64,000 nt of DNA. It comes from Dirofilaria immitis (taxonomy: Eukaryota > Nematoda > Chromadorea > Rhabditida > Onchocercidae). The position numbers and the translations under genes are program-made. The stretch covers positions 124,001-188,000 of the forward strand of contig JAKNDB010000099.1 of the NCBI GenBank assembly GCA_024305405.1, written 5' to 3'. Shown one piece after another: positions 15,315 to 28,200 of the stretch (position 1 is the stretch's first letter; every line of letters begins with the position of its first letter). The notes under the pieces were generated by a model. It made no database searches. It was not told the DNA's origin and was given only the letters and a program-made list of their open reading frames with translations.

Positions 15315-18300
15315 ATGTTAATTCGTCGACGCTTATTCAATTCTTTCTGTATACCGTACCAATTACGCTTAATTCACTTATTTTCTAAAGTATGCTTAAT
15401 ACTGGCTGGATTATTATGTGCTATAGCACTTTATTACCGTACCACCAATATTTGGACATTAAAAATATGGGAGATGCATTTTTATTCAGAAAAAATCCAT
15501 TGAGATTAATCATCTTTGGTGCTTTTCATCGAATTCATACCGAACAGAATATACCGGGAAATTATGTGGTACTATTCTTTTACAATTGAAATTCTTAATT
15601 TATTCATATCTTTATTTATTAAGATTATTATTGTATCGTATTTTTAAATATAACTTCAGATTGATCATAACTTTTGGTAATTTCAAAATTTATTCAAATT
15701 AATTAAAATGTAAGGAAAAAAGGATTGTTGTTATTTTTATTATTTCAGGTGTTTCAATTTCTCGGTGATGTACAACAGGCATATCGTTTGTATTGTTTTT
15801 CAACAACGCAAAATGGTAAACATTTTGTTTACCAGGCTCATATTCAACGAATACATCAAGGAAACGATTTATTAATGATATTTGCTCTATGGCTGGTTTT
15901 ATTGCTGAATGTCGTGTTACAGATCAATACTTACCGTTTGTTCGGTAAATATTACTATATCCAAACTAATTCTTATTTTATATTACCAATCATTTAAACA
16001 ATTACAAATTAGAATTGTGGAATCAGAATCTCTACTCATCTATACATATGATAAGACGTAGCAATATCATATCGTTAATTTTAACAAATATTTATTGATT
16101 ATACTTTTAAACAAACTAAGTTTTTCATTGCTATAATATATTTCAAAATTTAAAAATTAAAAATTCTTATTAACTTATATATTATCGATTTTGAATTTTA
16201 ATTATTTGTTCTAATAGTATTATTGAAAATGTTGTAAAATTTATTCAATATGATTGTTCGAGATAATATATTTGATTGACGTTGATTAACGTGAATAAGC
16301 GTGTATGATTATTTAATTTATTTTATAGTTTTTATAATTTGCAAATTTAAAAATTTTTCATTTCTCGAAGAAATTTGAAATGATACAATTGTTGGCCAAA
16401 TCTTTCAAATATTTTACTTATCGCTTTTTTTTTTTAAAAAATTTATCATTAAAAATTGAATCTAAAAAAAAAAAGGAAAGTTTTAGAGTGAGTACAAAGC
16501 ATAACGTTGACGAATCACTTAAAATACCAATTGAAAAAATATTAGAAACACAACGACATAAATTGGTAGTTTGCATGGCACCAACATATGCTCTTATCGA
16601 ATGGCGTATTCTACTACTTGGCATTGAAATATGGCTTGCACTTGGCGCTTCGAAAATTATCATACCGATACAATCCATTTCACATGATGCATTTAAAATA
16701 CTTCAGGAATATGAACGAGATGGTCAGTATAATATTAAAGTATTGCATATTTCATCCTTTCATATATATCTATGAAAAAAAAACTTTTTCAATTTTCTCG
16801 CGTTCACTATCAATTTTATGGGCTTAAATTATTATCAATTTTCACAACATTGATAATTCAAATTAATTAAACTGATAACAAGCACAAAAAAGTAGAAAAA
16901 AACTTTTTGATAATCTGATTGAATATAAATGGAATAAAAAAAATGAAATTTTAACATTAGATATTGATTAGAAGTAAAAATTAATAGTAAAATTTTGTTA
17001 AAAGAAGAAAAAGTTTATGAGAGATAAATAATTAATATATAATTTTGCAAATTTCTCCTATTTTGACGCCAAATTGTTTATAGTTTAAAAGGTGTTTTAG
17101 GTTTGGTCATTCTACGTCATTGGCCTAAATGGCCAATATTATCAGATAAAAATCCAAATGGTTTAGTTTTATCACGAGGTAAAATGTTTACTTTATTATG
17201 ATTAAAATTATAAATTAATGATAAAATAAATTTTGCAATATTAATGCAATTTAATTCTTCAAAATTTTAGTTGATGTTTTTGAAATTTTTTCAATTATTG
17301 TTTAGTGATTCAAGTATTTAAGTTTTTCTTCTTAATTTCAGGAATTGAAGAATCTCATGTAAATTGCTTATTTTTTGCTAAACCATGGGCTGAAATGGTA
17401 GCATTTACAGATTTAGATGATATTTTAATTCCAACACAACCAATGAAAATTTATTCAACTGTTAATATTGATATATTGCAGGTTTATTGTTTAAAAGAAT
17501 TGCAAGAATGATATTGTATTATAAACCAATGTTTGGATTTTATTTCAATTTCGATTCCTTTAAATTCAAACAATAATTGAATTTTTAGTTTGAAAATTTT
17601 CAGTATTATTTTGATTTTATAACAAGCATTAAAAAGAAAATGGCAGATATATATAGAAACTAACATTTCCAAGTCTTATATTTTAAAATTTTGCTACAAT
17701 GTGAACTAATAAGCTCCTAAATGGCAAAAGAAACTTATGTGAATGAATTAAACTTAAATTGAGGCAAAGGAAACTTATGTGAATGAATTAAAATTGAATA
17801 ATATGTGATAAGCTTATGTAACGGATGAGAAAAATACTAGCTTTAATTGACCGAATTATCGAATTTTAACTAAACTGAAAAAATTTAAAACATAAATAAA
17901 AATAATATTACATTGTAAACTAATTTATCGTTTAAGTCATCATTTTTTTGTTTTTAAATTATATATTACATTTTTAGAATCTTTCAAATGAACATCCACA
18001 AGCTGGATCTTTCCTTTTCGAGCATCGTGATGTACGCATGGTATTATCTGAAGATGAACAAATGTTACAATTGGATAAATTCAATTTTAATTTCTTGATT
18101 GATGCAAATAGGAAAAAGGAATGTACTGTATGGCGTATGAAGACACGAGTCATCGTGAATGCAAGTAGCCTTCAGAATCCGTTTTTATTCTTAAATTTAT
18201 TTTTTGAAATAAATTTGTATGTTTCCAAACTTTTTTTCGGTTTTCAACAAAATTTTTTAACGATAACGCATTAATCAGAAGCACAAATTTTGTTTAGAAA

Positions 18301-19930
18301 AGCTTATCGAAGTAATTTACAGTAATAATAATAAGAAATTATTCAAAAATAAAAGTTCCTAATAACTGCCTATTAGTATGTAATAATACTAATCATTTGA
18401 GTCGCTAACAATTTAATCTAAAATTAAGACTTTATTTAATGCTGCAATATGATGGCAATTATTTCAGGTCGTGTAGATACTATTAACATGCACGAAAGTG
18501 GCATTAATCGTTTCGGTTACGTACAAGTATATTTGGAAGAGTTATAAATTAAACAAAAATTATTTATCAAACAATTTTTAATTCATAATCAAAATAATTT
18601 CATCAATCTTCAATTTTTAATTTGTAATCTTCAATTTCTATTAATTTTTAAGATTAAAATTTAAAAGATCGAAATAAAATAATTTTATAAAAGATAAAAA
18701 TATTGTTAGGTACGAATTCCATGCCATCGAGCACATTTCTATCACATGCGACATTCGTTTCGAGGACAATTGGATGGAAAATCATTGAATATGAGCAATT
18801 TAATACGATTGCTTAATAAGTAAACATTAATTTCCTTTTAGCTTAATTTTTTAATTTTATTTTTTCTAAATTTGACTTTAATTTGTTAAAATTTCTTTAT
18901 AGAATTGTATGATTTTTTTAAAAATTAGCAATATGTTAATTAATGTTATATTCGTTTAATTAATCGAATGAATAATTTAATAATAATATTTGCTAAATGA
19001 AACAAAAAACAAACAAACAAACAAACAAATAACTGGCGTAATTTCAGTGAAATGAATCTTACGCTTTTATTATATATTCATGCTAATATAATTGATTTTT
19101 CTAAAGTATTGAAAATTAATATTTTTAGAAATTTTCAAAAACGGCTCCAAACAACGTTTCGAACTATCGCAAAACAATGGATGAATGGTTCTCAAACTGA
19201 AACGTTGGATGATTTTGATAAATGCGTTATTGAAATTAACAAAGAGCATTTTAAGTTAAAAGTATCACGCTGCATGACACCTCACGTTTGCTATCTCAAA
19301 TTGAGTAGGTTAGAATCTTTTTTGGCTACTATTCAAATATTAATAATAAATTGCTGCAAACAGATTTCACACCGGAAAAAAATTAAATTTTTCTGGCAAT
19401 GTTTTAACTCCCTTATTAAATATTTATAGAAAATCGACTACTTAAAAGAATTGACTAACATTTCTGAATCTCTGCAGAGATTTATAGATGGATTAGCATC
19501 CTACAAGTTTTTATCTTTTTGCTATATTTCCATTATTTTTTAGTATTTCCATTATTTTGGATAGACTAAGACAAATCATTTAAGCTGGACAAAATTGAAT
19601 TTAACCAATCGAAAGATAAAATAATTCACCTCTTAAATATCTATATCTTATCAAATTCTCGATTATTTATTTGTTTATTTATTTATTTATTCATTTTCTA
19701 TCAGTTATTTATTTAAGGTTTTTTCCCTAAAGTAATGATTTTATACAGCAAAAAATTGAATAATTTTTAGTGAAATTGATTGTCTAGCTTCAATTGGAAG
19801 CTATGAGTTTATCCATGCATCCGGTGATTTTATCCTTCGGTTGATGGATGCTCAATTTACTAAAAGTGATAAAAATTGTGATGCGCCATTTTCAAAAATT
19901 ATTAAAGGCAATCATTTTTATGCTCCTTGA
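15315..19930 (+). CDS. GT92 (DUF23) family glycosyltransferase, ten exons
   Basis: Probable Golgi type II glycosyltransferase of family GT92, a family strongly expanded in nematodes and including galactosyltransferases. Exons by my reading: 15315-15568, 15749-15944, 16487-16722, 17101-17178, 17342-17481, 17978-18164, 18468-18526, 18710-18819, 19048-19308, 19771-19930; the junctions agree in phase. The N-terminus has a basic cluster (LIRRRLF) and a hydrophobic anchor (KVCLILAGLLCAIALYY). The catalytic part has KLVVCMAPTYALIEWRILLL, then the acidic metal-binding motif FTDLDDILIP in exon 5, then INMHESGINRFG and a His/Arg-rich stretch (PCHRAHFYHMRHSFRG) typical of the family's C-terminal half. 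About 560 residues are expected. Two frame changes, in exon 1 (near 15461) and exon 2 (near 15868), break the frame, each fixable by one missing base; exons 3-10 are intact. The start is the ATG opening the anchor frame. Acceptor and sugar are not predictable from this sequence. Confidence 0.88.
17723..17793. repeat. two-copy direct repeat in GT92 intron 5
   Basis: Two copies of a roughly 30-bp unit containing AAACTTATGTGAATGAATTA, spaced 40 bases apart, lie inside the intron between exons ending 17481 and starting 17978. Seen directly; likely a recent local duplication. Confidence 0.85.
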
Positions 19931-22182
19931 TTTCGTGATGTGACGAGAATGATCATTTTCATTAATATTTTAATATTAATTCAATATGCGGTACTCAATT
20001 TCATGCTCTACTTACAAAATAATTCAATCGTAAATGTTTAACGCAAAAATAAAATTTTAATTATGGATTGAAATTAGAAAATCAATAGAAGGCAAAATAA
20101 TTTAGTTCTTTAAGAAACTAAAAAGTACAGTAAACTTACATCCTTCATAAACATGTAAATTTAAAAATTAATTCAGGATTAATGGATCCTCAGCAAAATT
20201 AAATTCTCTTTTTTTTCAGCTGTATCATAATTCGCTAAAATCTAGAAAAATTGAAAACATAAAATAAAATATATAATGAGTAGAGCATGAGATTCAGAAC
20301 TGCATAAAATTGATGCGGTATGAAAAACGATTACCGTAAAAATTAGTACAATATGAAGTTTGCAAATTACAATATACTGTATATATCGACATGAATAATT
20401 TACACTGAAAGTTTGAATATGTTACTATGATATTCATTGTTCACTTCTTCATAATTGAAATTGATATTGTAAAAGAAATTATCAAATTTCATTGTTTTGT
20501 TTTTATTGCTTGATCTAAAAAGTAAAATGAATAATTTTTGCCGAAAAAAAACGTATAAATCGATGAATGGATAATATTTTCTTCGAATTCTTTGATGTAA
20601 AATTAATTTTGTTTTTTTCCATTTTTCGTGATATAAAGAAATCAAATGAAATATTTGGCAACGAATGATTGCGAACTTTAATCAATTAAGTAAGATGAGA
20701 TAGTTCAAGAATAAAAGCATAGAATAAAGAAAAAATACAATAAGAAGAATCTAAAATCTTTCAAAATATAATTTAAAATCATAATATTTATTTAAAAAAT
20801 TTGGGTTGATCGACTAATTATTATTATCATTATTGCGAATAATTTTTTTGATGTTTTTTCTTCTACAATCGTTATCTTCGTTATTTTCTCGCCAAATCTT
20901 CATTTTCATTTAAATATTCAATTTATGATGTCCTAAAACGAGTACTATTTAATTATTTAAAGCGTAGAATTAATTTACTTAGGTAGTAAAATTACTAAAT
21001 TTTCTTTTTAAAAATTCTATTTCATCTTTATTTTGAATTACAATTTTAAGTTCCCATAAAGTTTCTGCATCATTGCATAATTTTGATATCTGTTAATAGC
21101 ACTGTTTATTGCAATTTTAAAAAGCACCATGTACCATTTTTCTTATAATATTGCATAGTAAAGCAAAGATGTTGTAGTAATTTTGTTGTTTTATCATACT
21201 TGAATCTGAATACTTCAAACCAGATCAAGAAAACAGGTAGTAGGCAAATATCGTATAGATGAAAAAATTTGTCGATGAAATCGACAAATTGTTGAAGATA
21301 AAGAAAGGGAAAGGAACAGAAAGAGCCTGAAAAGAATGGCTTACTTGATGCCAAGGAAGGATTGAAGCTTTGACAACAAATATCGCTAAAATTATAAAGT
21401 GATTAAAGCTTCACTTCTTTTCTTATCTCGAACATATACTCTTTCACTTCCTTTCCAACAGTGCCTTAAGAATTTTTGGAAGACGCAGCTGGCCTTTGTT
21501 AAGCAATCCAGCATTATGTCACATTTTCACAGCTTGTAATTTCTTCCTAAAATATGCAAATAAGCATACTAAGCAATAGGAATGGAAGAAAAGAAAAAGT
21601 GAAAGCAAATATAAATGGCATATGGCCTATGAATGGAGAAGATGGAAGAGATTTGTAAGAATCTAAAGGCCTTTAAATTTAGGAAGAAAATTTGGAAGAG
21701 TAGAATAGAGTGGTAATGCTTTTGGTTGTGAGATAACAAAGGCAAGATGCTGCTCAAATATCTAAACTAATACTTACTGGCCATACAGCATATTCTAAGC
21801 TTGGCCTGTTGAAATGTGAGATAGCCAGCCAGGATTGCCATTCCTCATCACTGATGTGATGCCATTCGTTTCTTAAAACTAAAAACAGATAGCGACAACA
21901 ACTAGCATGGCCATATAGCGGCGATAACATCGAATCACATCTTCTGCATTTCGTCCTTCTCATTTATTCATTCGTATCCATCAATTCGATCTGTTGTCCT
22001 TTCTCAAAATTTTCGTTAAATTAAACATGAAAGCTATGAACTTTGACTACTTTTGTTCCTTCTAAAATTTCCGAAACCAAATTTTAAATTTGTCGTTTTG
22101 AGAAGTATTTTTATCTGACAAAAAGTTTTTCTTCTTTTTTTCGCGCAAATTTTCCGAATTATTTTGTCATCTAATTATTTCG
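19931..22182. other. intergenic region between GT92 gene and K2P channel
   Basis: About 2.3 kb separating two genes on the same strand. The part from 21100 to 22000 is less AT-rich than the rest and contains a minus-strand coding-like segment (21780-21963) listed separately. A second minus-strand hydrophobic frame (21106-21354) could be a further exon of the same unrecognised gene, but I could not join them. Confidence 0.5.
21780..21963 (-). CDS. possible minus-strand first exon, unrecognised
   Basis: A frame opens at an ATG whose complement ends at 21963 and runs MRRTKCRRCDSMLSPL onward, rich in Cys, Trp and Arg, to LEYAVWP. There it meets a consensus donor (GTAAGT) directly after the Pro codon. 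Base composition is richer in GC than the flanks. A downstream minus-strand frame at 21106-21340 preceded by a TTTTCAG acceptor contains a hydrophobic stretch, but phase continuity is unproven. I recognise no family. Confidence 0.28.
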
Positions 22183-22203
22183 GGGTGCGTATGTTACGCA
22201 CCC
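22183..22203 (+). promoter_or_regulatory. perfect GC-rich hairpin abutting the channel start codon
   Basis: GGGTGCGTA, a three-base loop TGT, then TACGCACCC form a perfect 9-bp stem whose last base is immediately before the ATG at 22204. The stem is strikingly GC-rich for this genome, and the loop overlaps another ATG (22191) in a different frame. Its position suggests a leader structure influencing start-codon use; that role is inference. Confidence 0.6.
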
Positions 22204-25200
22204 ATGGAAATGCGCGACGAAATTCGTTCATGCTGTTTGCGAACAATCAGATTTCTGAGAAAGGTAATTTTTTAAATTTTTATTTATTGGATAAAATTTA
22301 AATTATGTCATTTAAAGTATATAATAATTGATATCAGCAAAATTGCTTTTACCATTCAAGGACAAAAAATAAGATATTATATGTGATTTTTGATCAACCG
22401 ATAGATTGGAATAATAAAATGTATGGATTTAATTGAATATTTTTAAAATTGATTTTACTGAAACATTTCTTGCGTGAAAATTTTTCTTTTGGATAGTAAA
22501 CTTGGAGAATCACTTTTTAATTTTCTTTTTAGACTAATTTTCAGACTTCACAAAAACTATTAAAATATCAAAGATTTTTGCTTTAATTCCCACATTTTAG
22601 ATTTAATTTAAAACAAAGTTTGCCTTCTTCTGATTCCTTAATAAATAAAAATCAGTAAAATTGAATTTTAAAATAAGCAAAAAACTATAATAAATTTATT
22701 ATAGTTTTTTGTATTTACCATTTCGCATATTGGATTGTGTGCATTAGTTGCTGCTTACGCTGTTCTTGGAGCATTTATGTTTCGTGAAATCGAATATCCG
22801 GAAGAATTAAAATTTCAAGGTCATATAGAGAATGATACGTGGACGGCAAGTTTGTTAAAACAGTTTTTTTTTTTTAAATTCTATTTAAACTTTGCTTATA
22901 TTTTACTTATTTTCACAGAAACTTTCCTTTATTTGAATTTCTTGTGCAAAAATTTGCTAAAAACATATTTTATAAATCGAATCTCTTTTTCGTTTTCTTC
23001 AAGAACTATTATATTTGTTATAATATTATAATAACTTTTAATAACAAAAAAAGAACATTTTTTTTATCATTTTCGACTCAAATTTAATGATATCACTTGA
23101 TAAGAAAAAGACATTTTAAATGAAATATACTGATTGGTATCGATTGAATGAAATTTAAATAAAAGATTAATATTAAGCAAGTTCGATTAACTGATAAAGC
23201 ACAAATTAAAAGATTTATTTCTTATTTTCTGATATCACTTTAATATTCCCGACTGTTGCAGTTTTAGATAAAATAAATTGTCATCATCTTTCTTGTTCTA
23301 GGAAAAAAGAATCTATACTTTTACAGAAAAGTATGTTCTATTTTGTTGATGGGAGATTGATTAGTTTTGCCATTTTGTGACTCAACTAAGTCAACATGCT
23401 TTATCGGGTTATAAATGTTTTAATATAGTATCATGTCTGCACAATGGCATGAACTGAACGAGGTAATGCTTAAATACAACGATACGAATTAAACAATGAT
23501 ATGATATGGATTAAATAAGGGGTTGAAACAATGATAAAGATTAAATAAACAGTGCATAGAAAAAAAAAAAAAAACAAAGGATATTATCAATAGTTTTGAT
23601 GTCAGCAGGTCGTCGCAAATCTCCTTTATTGCCGTCAATCTTTTCAACTTCGCTACCGTCTTCCGCTTTATCTTGTCTCCTGGAATTGCGGTTTGTGCCG
23701 ATGAACTGTCAAAGCCGTAGTTGAACTCTAGTGCTGTCTGCTGATATTTACCAAACACTGACGGAATCTATCCCTCTCTTTCATTCCTCTCTTCCCTTGA
23801 TTCTCTTTGTTCCTTTAACATCCATTCCTCATGTAATGATCGAATCTAACATTTTCTATTTAATCTTTTGTTGTTCTTATATATTAACTAATTGTCTTTC
23901 GCTTATCACCAGCATATAATATATCATATTTATCGTATCCCTGTGATACCTATTCCTATAATTTATTTAATAATTCCTCTCTTATTTCTTCTAACTTTTT
24001 TCATAGTAAATTTAATATAAGTAATGTTTAGAGTTTTATATCCATCTTAAAAATAATTTAAACTATCTCTCGAAATGTAATTTTTGCTTTAAAATCAACA
24101 TTTTTTTATTTTCTTTTGCCACTTTTTCATATGCAAATATCATTATTAATAAAATTTTATTAAAGTTTACTCTCTTAGTTATAAATTATATTAATTTATT
24201 ATAATTTTAATAATTTCGAATAAATTTATCTTGAAATTATGACATATATATATATATATATATAGCATTTACAGTAGAGTAGGTAATACTATTGTAGTAG
24301 CTAGAGAAAATCATACTTCATGTTTACTCAAGTGATTTAATATATTTTCAACATCATGATATATATTCATTTTGAATTCTAAATATTTAATCTATATTTT
24401 AGATTTTTTTTTATTTTGAAATTTTATTGCAGGGATTCACAAATTAAGATTTTTAACAATAATCGGTATTATCATATCCCAAAAATTTTATGATATTTAA
24501 AAATTATCAAACTAACAGTTCTATTCTTACAAAAGATTGAAATTCCTCTGAAAAAAATTATTATAATTAATCGTAATCGTTTTTTTCTTCCTCTTCTTCT
24601 ACATTCTATATTCTATCGCTCTCTTAAGATTATTTCGTTTATAAATAATATTTAGATATTATATTTATTTTGAGCTAAAAATATATATCAATTTGTTACA
24701 TTTTAGCTAATGCGTATTTTATATCTCATCGATAAGAATAAAATTATTATAATATTGGGAATAGATTCTTTAAAATATCTAATCTTTGTTTATCTTTATT
24801 TCCTAATCTTATGAAGTTTTTTTTTCTTTGTTTTTATTTTTTTTTTTAATTTCTATTTCTATTGCTAAATTTATGAAATTATTTGATTTACTTCTCTTTT
24901 TCTCCTTTTTTTTTCTTATTTTGCTAATTTCAATACTCTGATTTTTTTTTTTTTAGGTAGTAAACGAATTGTATAGGTTCATTGATTCAAGTGATGTTAT
25001 TGAAGAAGCGGAAGTGAAAAGCAAAGCACATCAATTGCTTAAAGTTTTCGAATTACAACTTGTTAATGCTATTAATTTTGAAGGTTGCAAAATTTTGAAT
25101 AGTAGAATTTTTTCTCCGAAAATTAAATTTTAACTGTATAATAAACTAATTTTTAAATCGTTCTATGAATTTTAAGGTTATGATGATAAAGATGTAATAA

Positions 25201-28200
25201 CACCAAATTATCAGTGGACATTTTCTGGTGCTTTATTATTTTCAATAACTGTTTTTACAACTATCGGCAAGCTTTTTATTTATAATTAAATATTTGTTGT
25301 AATTTTATTTTATTGCATCATTTACTCATTAAGAATCTCGAATATTAATTGCTTGAAAGATTGTTTCATTCCTACCAGAAATATTTATTAATCAGAAAGC
25401 AGTAATGAAATAATAAAATGAAAGATTCATTATTCCTTCACGTAATCGGACTTTGGTTTACGTTTTGATAATAACCAAATGATTTAGCTATTACATTTAT
25501 TTTTATAGAAAAGTTAATGTAAGTGACATATTCCAATTATTTTTGTTTGACGCATATTTTTGGAACCGAAAAAAAAGAAAGATTTTTGGGTGAAAAATAG
25601 AAGTGACTAGGGAAATCTTTTATAAAATCATCCGAAGGAAAATTCAATTTATCCGTCTAATTCATGTTCGCTTTTAGTAAAGTTTAAGATTCTTAAAATG
25701 TAAACATAGCAAGGATCAAATATAGCTGTTAACATTGACATTGATATAGCAAATAACATTAACATTAATATAACAAATTTTTAGATATTCTCATCTAATC
25801 TTTAAACTTTATATTTGATTAAAATTTATGATTTGTATTATTATTTAGACTAAAATATTGAACGGTAACTTTTAGGGTATGGCCATATCTGCCCAAAAAC
25901 ACCTTTGGGACGTGGTATGACGATGTTATATGCAATGTTTGGTATACCTCTTATGTTGCTCTGTTTGGCAAATATTGCTGAAAGCCTTGCTCAGGTAATA
26001 TTGATTGTAATTATCATAGATTTGTTAGAATTGATAATAAAATGCTATCTTCTCATCTGCTTTTCATAGTTTATTCATACAAGACTATCTTAATTAAAGG
26101 CTTCATGACTAATATTATTTTGGCTCTTATTTTATCCGATTATTTTATTTTCAAATTAATCAAATGTTTACTTTTCTTATCGTTTTGTTTATCTTACATA
26201 GGCAAAAATTTTGCTTTAAAATTTACGTCAATTTTACATTCAAAAAAAAAATCCCATCAGATTCATATTATTTCTTATTCTAATCTTCTCTTACTACAAA
26301 TGTAATTATTAAGAATTATTGTTAGTTTATTTTCCTCTTTTCTTAGTATTAATATAATTTAATAAATCTTCTCATATCTGATCATATCATATCTGATCGT
26401 ATCTTATAGAACTAATATAAAATCAATAACATAAAAATATTTGCATAATATTTTGTTTATAAAATTATATTAATCATATATAATTAGGGAAAAATATTCA
26501 TTAAATAGGATAAAACATTCGATCAGATATGAGAAAGATTTATTATTTTTGTCTTTTTCGTATTGAAAATAAAAATTAAAAACTAAAGCAATTTTTTTGA
26601 AAATAATTCAGATATTATAATTATTATGTAGTTTCATCTATTATTGTAATACGATTTTGCTACTAACATACTCTATTCTGCTTTATTCCGTTTTTCATCC
26701 AGATTTTTGATAAATCAATATTTATGTAAAGATTTTGGATGATATGAAGAAAAGTTTAAATAAATTTTAATTTCAATATTGGAATATATAGTTAAAGCAT
26801 AAAAATCCTTGTTAATTACTACTTGATGAAATTATCTCTACTACTTATGGCCCATCAATAATTTAAAGAACAAAACTTATTTTTCTCAAAACGATAACAA
26901 GGAATTTGAAAAGAAAACATCTTAAAATAAAACTAATTGCTATAAAGATCACAATCAAACAAAATATAATCACTATGATAATTTCATCAAGCAGTGATTA
27001 GCAAGGATTTTGACGCTTTATACTTGTTAAAAACTTTTCACGTTTTCACGTTACTGACGTATGCATAATCCTACCATTCATTATCATCAATATTTTTGTA
27101 GGTATTTACATTTGTATATTTCAAAGTTTGCTGTGCATACTGTCAATGGCAACGAAATCGTCGCCGAGTTTGTCGTTCAGCAATTAGTTTTCGTTATCAT
27201 CCTAATGCACCTATAAATGCTCGACGAGGTAAATTTTTAAAAATTTTTTTCTCATCTAATTTAAATCCCTTGGTTTAAATAATTATTTATCATCAAATTT
27301 ATTTATTAAGTTTAATTTGAAAGCAAACAAATTCATTTTTTTCTTTTTCTTATAGCAAAGAAATCGATGGAAAAAAAAGATTACATTTTTTTATAATAAA
27401 TTGGCTAATTTTGTTGGATCGTCATGATATTATTTATAAATTTCATTTTTTTTTACCATGGGATTTTTTAAATCTTATTATTTAAAATTTATTTATTCAT
27501 AAATATTTGCATAATAAATTCTAATTTCTGGCAAAAATTTTTTCCTTATTAAAATTGATGAAGCATTATTTTATATCACAAGAGCAAAAATAATTGATTA
27601 AAATAATACTAATCATATGAATGGATAAAGAATAATCAACATAATTTATATTTTTAGTTGCACCAAATCGCTACAATCACCGTTATGCTGAAATACGTCG
27701 TCATGGAAGTTTGACGCGAATCTATGGAATGCGTACGAAGAATACGTTGAGCGATACGAAAAGTATCCGTAGCTCAAAAGTTTTAGCAACAAATGTGATA
27801 TAGATTCATTAATAGGACGTAAAAGTTTCATTCCTTATAATGTCCGTACATTTCATGACATCAACTACAGGTAAATGTTTTGGTGAAGATTCTACACGTA
27901 AAATTTATTACTTATAGATATTCGCATATTCTATCCCTTCTGTAAAAAAATTCGGCAGAATTTTATTTAAAGTCAATTTGTGAATAAAAATGAAAATCAT
28001 TGATTCGCATTGAAATATTTCTTTCCGCTTTTAAAAGGAAACTTAGAAAATAAGATTTTGACGTAAAAAGTAACATTTCAGACTATCATTAAGAAAACCT
28101 ACAGGAAGAGTAACTCGAATTCGTTCAAATGACGCATCATTACGTTCTTCTTCACTTCGTATCACCAGTAACTTTAAACAAAAACGTGGTTGTAATAGTT

